A stretch of DNA of 64,000 nt from Charina bottae (taxonomy: Eukaryota > Chordata > Lepidosauria > Squamata > Charinaidae), in contig JALMGJ010000003.1 of assembly GCA_023362775.1 (NCBI GenBank), positions 184,032,725-184,096,724 of the forward strand, read 5' to 3'. Under the pieces are notes generated by a model, which saw only the letters and a program-made list of their open reading frames with translations, made no database searches and had not been told where the DNA came from. Made by a program: the position numbers and the translations under genes. Shown here one piece after another: positions 56,309 through 64,000 of the stretch (positions within the stretch are counted from its first letter, which is position 1; each line of letters opens with the position of its first letter).

Positions 56309-58110
56309 GGGACTTCCGGTGGGAACATGACAGACTGAGCAGCTTTGTCCGCGGGCTCAAAGAACTGACAACGCACACTTTTTTTTGGACTCCTTTTTTT
56401 TCCTGGATCCCAGAGCTTTTTCATGAAAAAAGAAAAAGCTCAGAATCACCCCATCTGCTCACCTGAACGCCATCTTGCAGCCAGAAATTCGCAGCATTCG
56501 TGACGATCTGGTAAGAGATGACAGGAGGCAGGGACGACACCGTTTCCTAGCTGCGTTTGTAGCCTTAAAGGGACAGTAGGTTGAGCTACCCCATTTCTAA
56601 ATCACCCAATTTATATTTTTTGTTTAAGTTTTATATACCCCAAGAGAGGCTTTCTACATCAAGAAAAAGCAGACTCTCTTGGTGCTTATCATTATTTCTG
56701 GATTAAACTTTAATTTTTTTTTTAAGTTTTGGCTTGTTTTCCCGTTTAAGGATTAAGGAGGACTGCGAATAAATAATTGCCTTCCTGTTACCATTTTTGT
56801 ACTGAATTTGAAGGATTGAATATTTTCCTACACATTGGGTTTGCCATTTTGAATCTTCAGCTTTCTGTTTACTTTCTTTGGGACCTGCTTGTTAGCATAC
56901 TTTCTCTTGTGCCAGTTTCACTCAGAACTCCTCTATTAACTTATTAACTCATATCTACGCGAGTCAAGTATCTAGGGGGTGCCATAATCTACTGCCTGAA
57001 ACATGGAAGATTTCAAAGAGGATTTTTCAGAGTTTCATCATGAACTTAAGCAGACCTTCAAAGAGATCCTTTCAGAGTGCTATCAATCTATTCTGCAGAA
57101 TATTTGGGACATTGGGGAAGAAATTATCTCTAAAGTGTGTCATCTGGCTGAAGATGTTATGGAAGAAGATGAGGATTCTGGGGAAGATGGAGATGTCTTT
57201 ATTGACAGTGAGATCGAAGTAATGCCAGGCAAAGACTATATTTTGGTGCTGAAGGGGTTAATGCGACAGTCTGAGCTGCAGATTACAAGGAGAGATTTTT
57301 TTCTGGGGGATTGTTATGGCTTTCTGAAGGATTGTTATGGGACGGAAGAGAATTTGTTTTGTGGGAGTCTTTTTGCTGAGAAGTCTGAGTTTTTAAGGGG
57401 GCAGTTGGGCTGCTTGATTTCTGTATAAAAATGACTTGTGTGTAAAATGGAGATATGTAAAATTCTTGGTATATTTCGAAGTCGGGTAAAAAGTTAAGAA
57501 TGTTTAATTGGATTGATAATGAGGGTTTTTTATGATTTTATGTCTTTTTAAGGATTTGGATTAAGATTTACTGGGTTTTTTTAAGGTTTGTTTGAATTTT
57601 TAAGTTTTACAAGGTATCTATAAGGTATAATAATAATTGTTTGCTTTTATGTTAAATAGGGTTAAGATTGTTGTAGTATTATTAATTTATATGTTTTTAT
57701 AATTTGATTTTTATTATACTGGACAGAAATATATAGAATAGTGTTAGGAAGGAAATAATTGAATAAATGTTGTGTTTAGGGGAGGGAAGCTGGTTTAGAG
57801 ATTTATACATATATATTTATTTTTTTAATATAAGGGGAAGGAGAAATTATTTAGTTATTTCTATGTGTGCTGAAGGATTGATTTATAGAAATAATGTGAT
57901 CTTGGTTTGATATAGAGTAAGGGATTGATTATGGAAATTGCTGTATATTCTTGTTGTTGAAAGTCGGAAGTCACTTTATGTAATCTTTAAAATTCTTTTT
58001 CTTGTGTTTCTCACTTTTTAAGTTTTTTTTCTTTCTTTTCTTCTTGTAGTTTTTTTTTGCTTTTTTGTAGTTTTTATCCTTGCTTTAAACTTAATAAAAT
58101 TCTTATTAAA
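56309..58110 (+). mobile_element. non-autonomous L1-like element (1.8 kb)
   Basis: A complete insertion with a perfect 16-bp TSD, AATTACTAAGGCTTTT (56293-56308, 58111-58126). It starts GGGACTTCCGGTGGG, the same 13-mer as the L1 at 40118, and ends TTAATAAAATTCTTATTAAA, like an L1 3' end. The only ORF is 141 codons (57003-57428). There is no endonuclease or RT, so it must rely on enzymes in trans. The ~690 bp 5' part and ~680 bp T-rich 3' part are non-coding. Confidence 0.85.
57003..57428 (+). CDS. small acidic ORF of the L1-like element (141 aa)
   Basis: The frame is intact from ATG to TAA. Residues 1-50 form a probable amphipathic helix (DFSEFHHELKQTFKEILSEC). Next comes an acidic stretch, VMEEDEDSGEDGDVFIDSEI (~53-72), and a C-terminal half with two similar LGDCYGF/LKDCYGT pieces. 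The position behind a long 5' UTR matches that of L1 ORF1, but there is no long coiled coil and no RRM. It could be the N-terminal remnant of a different L1 ORF1 or a new small protein. I see no known family; function unknown. Confidence 0.5.
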   Translation: MEDFKEDFSEFHHELKQTFKEILSECYQSILQNIWDIGEEIISKVCHLAEDVMEEDEDSGEDGDVFIDSEIEVMPGKDYILVLKGLMRQSELQITRRDFFLGDCYGFLKDCYGTEENLFCGSLFAEKSEFLRGQLGCLISV

Positions 58111-58126
58111 AATTACTAAGGCTTTT

Positions 58127-58316
58127 AACTCTGCATTTTCTAGACTAAAGAATCAAAGCTGCTTTGTCCCCAAAAATATTGGTTCATGTCATCCATTGTG
58201 TTTATTATCTGCATTATCTGCATTATCTGCATTATCTGAGTTATTCTAAAATGATGAAAAAAAAACTTTCAGAATCACTTTTATAATGAGATGGGCAGTG
58301 TATAAATTATAAAAAA

Positions 58317-58351
<35 letters not shown>

Positions 58352-58557
58352 GTAAATAAGTCACTCCACATAGCTTTTCTGCTATATTACTTTGGTGCTT
58401 GGCACTTTCCTTTGCGTACAACCTTTTGGCTGTAGCTGTTCTCCCTCAGATGAGGAAAGGGCTGATTCCTACTTTCTCAATCTTCTTGACCTTGTGCCCA
58501 TCATTTATCACCACAGAGAAGTAATTTAAATAAAGAGTTTATTGCTTATAAATATAG
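58127..58557. other. short unassigned sequence with CR1 tail
   Basis: Holds four TCTGCATTA units near 58210-58238, a decayed CR1-like 3' end (ATAATGAGATGGGCAGTGTATAAATTATAAA) and its (AATA)n tail at 58313-58355. Confidence 0.55.
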
Positions 58558-58800
58558 CCAGTTTGGTCTACTGGTTAAGGTGCTGGGCTAGAAACCAGGA
58601 GTCTGTGAGTTGTAGCCCCACCCTAGACATGACAGCCGGCTGGATGACCTTGGGCCAGTCACTCTCTCTCAGCCCAACTCACCTCACAGGGTGGCTGTTG
58701 TGGAGAAAATAGGAGGAGGAGGGAGTATTAGGTATGTTCGCTGCCTTGAGTTACTTATAAAAATAATAAAGGCGGGATAAAAATTAAATAAAAAATAAAA
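58558..58800 (+). mobile_element. tRNA-derived CORE-type SINE
   Basis: CAGTTTGGTCTACTGGTTAAGGTGCTGGGCTAG (A-box region), GTGAGTTGTAGCCCC (B-box region), then GCCGGCTGGATGACCTTGGGCC, CCCAACTCACCTCACAGGGTGG and a 3' end ATAATAAAGGCGGGATAAAAATTAAAT. Same head as 28345 but a different 3' tail, hence probably another LINE partner. Confidence 0.8.
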
Positions 58801-59684
58801 ATAATCTGGTAAAAATATGAGAAGATGGGAGAGGTCTGAGAATGCAAATTCAGCATATTGTCATAATCACCAGTAGTCCATCTTTTCTTGAGATATTTTG
58901 AATCCAAATTATAAATATACTTTATTCTCTGCGGGATCCAGACTATGAAATCAGAGAGACACAGCATGCTGCAATGAATGGGGCAGGAAGGTGCAACCAT
59001 CCACAAGAACATGTGGGTAATCCTGTTCATAATTACATAATAATGGAGCTATTAGGCTAGAATTTGAGAACAAAGGTCAGGATCTCACTTAAGATAAACA
59101 GGAGGTTCTCTAGGTCTTATCTGGCTTATCATATGTTAACATTAGTGTATAATAGACCTTACTTCTCAAAAAGGGAATCTACATAAATTAAATCCTGAGT
59201 TTAAAATAACCACCCCAGTGTTTATATTAATGATACTTATTACGTTTTTTATGATGCCCTAATTTCTTTAGGTGAAAGCTGGTTGAAAAATCTAATAATA
59301 ACAATACTACCATTAAAAAATGAGTAAGACACAAAGATATAAATCAAAATTTTACTTCTGAAAAGGTGTTCTACCTTTTCCTATTATCCATTTAATCATA
59401 TATTCTACAGGGTTGTGTGGATTGCATCTAAGTCTGCAGAAGTCCTTTATTTCACAGAAGTGAAGTGCTCTACCTCTGTGAAGCATCAAGGCAGGGCTAA
59501 TCTGACTCAGACAGACACTTTGATTCAGTAAGAGTGGCTTATGAATATATCTACACATAAGTCACTCTTATAGGGCAAAGCAAAGCAGGGCAGTTACTCT
59601 GCTCCTCCAGCTCTGCATAGAACTGATTTGATAAACCTTCAATCAAAGTGAAGTGCCTGTTCAAAAATTTGTACAGCTGTAGTG
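58801..59684. other. unassigned intergenic sequence
   Basis: No gene or repeat recognised. Confidence 0.35.
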
Positions 59685-59692
59685 TCCTAGGA

Positions 59693-60875
59693 CAGGGGTC
59701 GGCAAACTTTTTTATGCCAGGAGCCATTTTGACATTTAAAACATTTATAACATCACTCGAGGGCTAGGGGGCGGGGTTTGAGGGTGGGAGCCAATCGCGT
59801 GCAAGGGGGTGGGGTTTGCGGGCAGGAGCCAATCGCGTGGAAGGGGGTGGAGTTTGCGGGCGGGAGCCAATCACGTGGAAGGGGGCGGGGGAGGTTTGGA
59901 AGAAGGAGAAGGGAAAGAGAGGCTCAACTGCAGTCGCTTCTCTTCCGGAGCCGCTCACGCCCCCAGTCCAGGCAAAGTAAAGCTGGTGGGGAATCCAGCG
60001 CGGGAGCGGGGTTTGCGGGCGGGAGGCAATCGCGCACACTTAGGGCCTGCTGCCGCCATGCCCGCCACACCCACTGCAGTGCCCGCCGCCACCATGCCTA
60101 TGCCACGCACACCATGCCTGCTGCCACGCCTGCCTCGCCATGGCTGCCACTGCACTTGCTGCTGCCACGGCCGCCATGCCCGCCTCCGCACCTGCCCCCG
60201 CCATGCCCACCATGCCTGCTGCCACACTGGCTGCCACGCCCAGCATGCCTGCCATTGCGCCTGCCCCCACCACGCCCGCCACGCCTGCCTGTGCACGGAG
60301 ACCGTCCAGATGCCCGCAAAGCCTGTGCAGCGCGGCGGTCCAGGCGGGGAAGTGGCACCTCCATTCGGGGCTACAGGAAGACCCCCCTCTTCCTCCTCCT
60401 CCGAGAGGGAAAAACGCTGCGGCCGGGCCCTGCTGCTCCCGGGCTCCGCCGCTCGGGACCCCCGCCTCTCCTGGCCAAGCGCAGCCGCTCGCCGGAATGC
60501 AGCCCCCAGGGAAGAGCGGGAGGACGAGCCCGGGCCGCCTCTCGGGATGGGGCGCCCAGCCCGGCTGAGCTCTCTCGGCATCTCGGGCGTGGGCAGGCAG
60601 AGGAGCGTGCCCGCCCGCCAGCTTTCAGTTGTCGGCGCCCCGCGGCAGTGGTTCCCTCGGCATGTCGCTCTCTTCGACGGGGCGGGCGGGCGGCCCTCTC
60701 CCCGGGGTCCGAGTAAGCTGCGATGGGCGGGTGGCGAGCGAAGCGTCGACCCGCCTCCTCCTGCCATTGCCTCGTGCCCTCCGCCCCCTCTATTTCTTTC
60801 CTCCTAGCCGCTAGAGCCACACTCAAGGGGCCAAAGAGCCGCATGTGGCTCGCGAGCCGCAGTTTCCGACCCTTG
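59693..60875. mobile_element. hAT-type non-autonomous element with CpG-rich cargo (1183 bp)
   Basis: The left end CAGGGGTCGGCAAACTTTTT and the reverse complement of the right end, CAAGGGTCGGAAACTGCGGC, are hAT-like. The perfect 8-bp TSD is TCCTAGGA (59685-59692, 60876-60883). The inside is extremely GC- and CpG-rich: 38-bp tandem repeats with CCAAT at 59791, 59829 and 59867; a GCC-repeat block at 60050-60300; then 500 bp of promoter- or first-exon-like sequence. Long frames on both strands come from the composition. No transposase. Confidence 0.88.
59785..59895. promoter_or_regulatory. 38-bp tandem repeat with CCAAT and GC boxes
   Basis: Each unit has GGAGCCAATCGCGTGxAAG plus GGGGGTGGGG/GGGGGCGGGG, i.e. 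CCAAT (NF-Y-type) and Sp1-type motifs at fixed spacing. A fourth diverged unit (GAGGCAATCGCGCAC) lies near 60022-60036. Regulatory function is inferred from the motifs only. Confidence 0.45.
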
Positions 60876-60883
60876 TCCTAGGA

Positions 60884-61027
60884 CATCTTTCCACAATGTA
60901 ATGATGATGGGATGGTTGAATTTTCTCTCAGAGTACTGATTCAGTTTCTGCAGATTCCATACCTTGATGTTTTAATGTCAAGGTGAACATTGTCATTATT
61001 TCATATATTGAATTCTATAACAAGGAA
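60884..61027. other. short unassigned sequence
   Basis: Nothing recognised. Confidence 0.3.
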
Positions 61028-61734
61028 TCTATATACTACTAAAACTCTTGTGCCTGATTGTCTGTTTGTAACCTTCAATTGGGCAAAATGGTGCATCATA
61101 GGGCAACAATTTTTGAAGCAAGGTACCTCAAGTGAGCTAACTTAAAGAATGCATCCAAAATCTGGGACCCATTACTCCTGTGGGATTAAAATGTGGCAAA
61201 GTTGTGGCCAATTCAGTGCTGCTGTGCCCTCCAACTACACTTCCCAGAAACCTGTAGGTTACGTGGCTCAAGGGAAGATGGGAGGGGTATATCCTCACCC
61301 TCTTTCCCACCTCCCTCTTGCCTCTGCACCCAATCAGCTGGTGGCAAGGCCTGACAGGCAAGCGACGATTGACTGCTTTGGAACTGAGACTGAAATTTGA
61401 AATGTCTTAATGGTGGAGGGCAGCAAGGGAAGGACAAGGGAGTGACTCAAATGCCTACTGGCAAGGTAGGTATCTCTTTGTTCCCCCTCCCCTCTGCAAA
61501 GTGGCAGGCAGTTCCATGGGTCAGCTGAGGAGGAGGAGGAGGGGGAGGAGGAGGAGTGATTTCCAATGCTCCCTGCCAGCTTCTCACAAGCAAAGTCAAT
61601 GGAGAAGCCAGCAGGAAGTCAGAAGTCACTCATGCCCCCACTGCTTTTTTGCCCACCCAGTGGTCATTCTGTTTCTCTGTTTAGGTAAGGAGATATCTCT
61701 GAAAGGATGACCCAGTGTGTCATGGGTTGTCTAG
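61028..61734 (+). mobile_element. Helitron-like non-autonomous element (707 bp)
   Basis: Starts TCTATATACTACTAAAACTC after an A and ends in CTAG before a T, with a hairpin (ACCCAgtgtgtcaTGGGT) just before the end. These are Helitron hallmarks: no TSD, insertion between A and T, 5' TC, 3' hairpin plus CTRR. The text TTGTAACCTTCAATTGGGC after the start is typical of vertebrate Helitrons as I know them. A (GGA)n tract is inside (61526-61556). No Rep/Hel protein. Confidence 0.6.
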
Positions 61735-63370
61735 TTCTATATATGAAATACTCCATCAATTGATTTCCATGTGGAATCAGAAGGAATAATAGGAAATCAG
61801 TCAACAGGGTTGGAATATTTTATAAAACTAAATACATCTAAAACTATAAGATAGGATCCAAAGATAGAGCAGGCTCATACATCCATGTAATTTCACACAT
61901 CTACAGCTGAAATAATATGCAGCCATTCAGTTTAAAATGCAACTTGTAAGCAAAACACTCACTGTCTTGTGTATATGTCCTTCCTTAGATATAGCAAGAT
62001 GCTCAAGAGGCAGTTTGCTGGGACCTATCATGGGGGTGTAATTTCAGTGTGCCTGAGAATTGCTTTCAAATTTCTCTTTTATTTTAGGAGATTGTGGAAG
62101 ATGCTACTCCTGGGAGATGTTCTTTTCTGCTGCAGAACTCTGTAGGCTTCCTGATGTCCACACTTTCCAGCCTGAAAAACCTTACAGGAAGAATTCTCTC
62201 ATGACTTTTCTCCATGAGATCTACATTAGTTACAAACTAAAGATTATAAATCAGGTTTTACTTCTGGACTGATGTTTGGAAGAAGTAAGAGTCCCTTTTT
62301 ATGTCTGCGGATTACAGCCCACATCATTCCCCACCTCCTGCCCTTCAAGCTGCAAGGGCGAGGAGGAAAAAATATTATCAGAACTCATTGTTGTCTAATT
62401 TAAATACCACCCCTGTATGACACTCTTTCAGCTCCCATGTTGTTTTTGCTGCTGCTGTCTAACATAGTTAGACCATAGGAGATTAGTATCCTCCCAAGTG
62501 TAACACAATCATGTTCCAAGGTCAAAACATCCAAGAGTTGTTTTCCATGTGCCAATTGCTGACATAAAAGGATTGAGACATTGACTTCTAAGTCATGGAG
62601 AAATGATACATGAGTAATGAGAACGAGAATACAGGTGTGAATCAGCCATTACTGCCCAGTAAGTATATTTAGGATAGCACTTAAATGACTTTAGGCTTAA
62701 GGGCCAGGAGGGTGATATGCCCTTAGTGATGTCAGGGCTCTTTATATAAGCTTACACACAGACTGCTGCCACTGGCACTTTCACAGGTACTTGGTGTCAT
62801 CCATAATAAGTTTGCATCCTAACTAGAACCATTTTTTTCTTCTTCTGCCACTTTTAGCTCTGTAGGTTCATAAGCTCAATCACTCTGAGTTTTTTCTTTC
62901 GCTTTCATTCATCACCACCAGCAACAACTATCTCCTGAGAGTAGGAAACACATTGAGAGTCTGAAATTAGTTCTACTGGTGATGATATATGATGCAGGGA
63001 AATGACAGCTTGATTGCCATAATAATGAGGCTGCTGGATGTTCTTTCCTCCATTTTTTAACCAATGCAATTTAAATTCTAGTGGTATTCCTGTTGTGCAT
63101 TAATTCAGCATACCCACTCAGTAGACTAAGAAAATATTTATTTTTTTAAGCTTCATTGATGTAAAAATTATACCTGAGGGATATACTTATCTCATGTTCC
63201 CCAAATCCCCCTGTACTATGTATGCATGTTTTACTACCATACTTTCATTATTCTTTGAATTTTTATTTGCACTTCTAAATATCCTTCTATATACAAATTA
63301 ATTCATTTTCCAATGCAAATAATGTAGAATTCATACACAAACCTTACTGTAGCTCAATACAGTTTAAAAT
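61735..63370. other. unassigned intergenic sequence
   Basis: No gene or repeat recognised. Confidence 0.35.
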
Positions 63371-63382
63371 AACTTCAAGGTA

Positions 63383-63689
63383 AAGGTAAAGTTTCCCCCC
63401 GCACAGTTGTGCAGTCGTGTCCGACTCTAGGAGCTGGTGCTCATCTCCGTTTGTTAGCCGAAGAGCCAGCGTTGTCCAAAGATGCTTCCGTGGTCATGTG
63501 GCCAGCATGACGCACACGGAACGCTGTTACCTACCCACCAAAGTGGTACCTATTAATCTACTTGCATTTGCATGCTTTCGAATGTGCGGGAGCTCACTCC
63601 GCACGCAGGGCTAGGGATTCGAACCTCCGAACTTGCGATCTTCCGATCGACAAGCCTGGCGTCTTACCCGCTGAGCCACCACGCCCCTA
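63383..63689 (-). mobile_element. Sauria-type SINE with internal deletion
   Basis: In reverse complement it starts GGGGCGTGGTGGCTCAGCGGG (A-box), then GGAGGTTCGAATCCC (perfect B-box). It ends GAGTCGGACACGACTGCACAA and a CTTTACCTTTACC tail. The 12-bp TSD AACTTCAAGGTA lies at 63371-63382 and 63690-63701. Compared with 53456 it lacks ~30 bp around CTAGGTTGGCAAGAGCTGG. Confidence 0.92.
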
Positions 63690-63701
63690 AACTTCAAGGT
63701 A

Positions 63702-64000
63702 TTCTTGAGGCCCATGGAGGAGCAGTGATTGTTTTTGTTGTTATTTTATCTGAACCTGTAACAGTGAAGGATGACTCACACTTTAAATGATGCCTTTCAA
63801 CAAGAAGCATCTTATGAAAAAAAATCATTGTCAATGAAACACACTGCATATGATAGGACAAGAAGTGAAAAATAGCTTTAAATTAAAATAGAATTATTGA
63901 GAACATTGCTATTTTGAAAACTGCTGCAAGGTGGATTAGGTTAGTCCCAGGGTTTATATAAACCATTTATATTTCATGTTTATGTCTATCATGGGATTCA
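63702..64000. other. unassigned sequence to window end
   Basis: Nothing recognised. Confidence 0.35.

Noticed and set aside
59778..60844. Frames of 312, 332, 270 and 157 codons on both strands
   Set aside because: All overlap in one CpG-rich hAT core. Open frames in most registers of GC-rich DNA are expected, and none has a domain.

Overview
The window looks like intergenic DNA from a squamate reptile (lizard or snake). It is AT-rich and full of microsatellites. It carries a combination typical of that group: BovB/RTE LINEs together with tRNA-derived SINEs of the Sauria-SINE type, L1, several CR1-like 3' ends, a Dong/R4-type LINE with a restriction-like endonuclease, CORE-type SINEs, short hAT elements and LTR remnants. 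I found no host gene that I can support. Every long open frame that I recognise belongs to a transposable element or is a by-product of a GC-rich or simple repeat. The species cannot be named from sequence alone.

Layout. 0-6.4 kb: mostly unassigned, with a LINE 3' fragment, small palindromic elements and a CR1-like tail. 6.4-10.5 kb: an R4-type LINE (minus strand) split by two LTR insertions, one of which was itself hit by a SINE; target-site duplications (TSDs) date the order. 10.6-12.3 kb: decayed LINE reverse transcriptase. 12.36-15.02 kb: a compact 2.66-kb LINE derivative with an intact 498-codon ORF1, only the first part of an endonuclease ORF, and an 11-bp TSD. 15.8-18.1 kb: L1 3' fragment and two hAT elements. 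18-35 kb: low-density old CR1, RTE, L1 and SINE relics. 35.5-36.2 kb: solo LTR. 40.1-45.9 kb: a nearly complete L1 with broken ORFs. 45.9-50.8 kb: a three-layer nest, in which a Ty3/Gypsy integrase relic was interrupted by a LINE that was in turn interrupted by a BovB with an inverted 5' part. 53.5 and 63.4 kb: full SINEs. 56.3-58.1 kb: a 1.8-kb non-autonomous L1-like element with one small ORF and a 16-bp TSD. 59.7-60.9 kb: a 1.18-kb hAT element carrying a CpG-rich, promoter-like cargo. 61.0-61.7 kb: a Helitron-like element.

How the parts relate. BovB supplies reverse transcriptase, and the SINEs share the sequence near its 3' end, which fits a donor/parasite pair. The L1 and the 1.8-kb element start with the same ETS-like 13-mer, which fits mobilisation by the same L1 machinery. 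The most distinctive items are the ORF1-only LINE with a PCNA-binding-type motif, the 1.8-kb L1-like element, and the two TSD-proven nests. Family names rest on recognised motifs and were not checked by database search.
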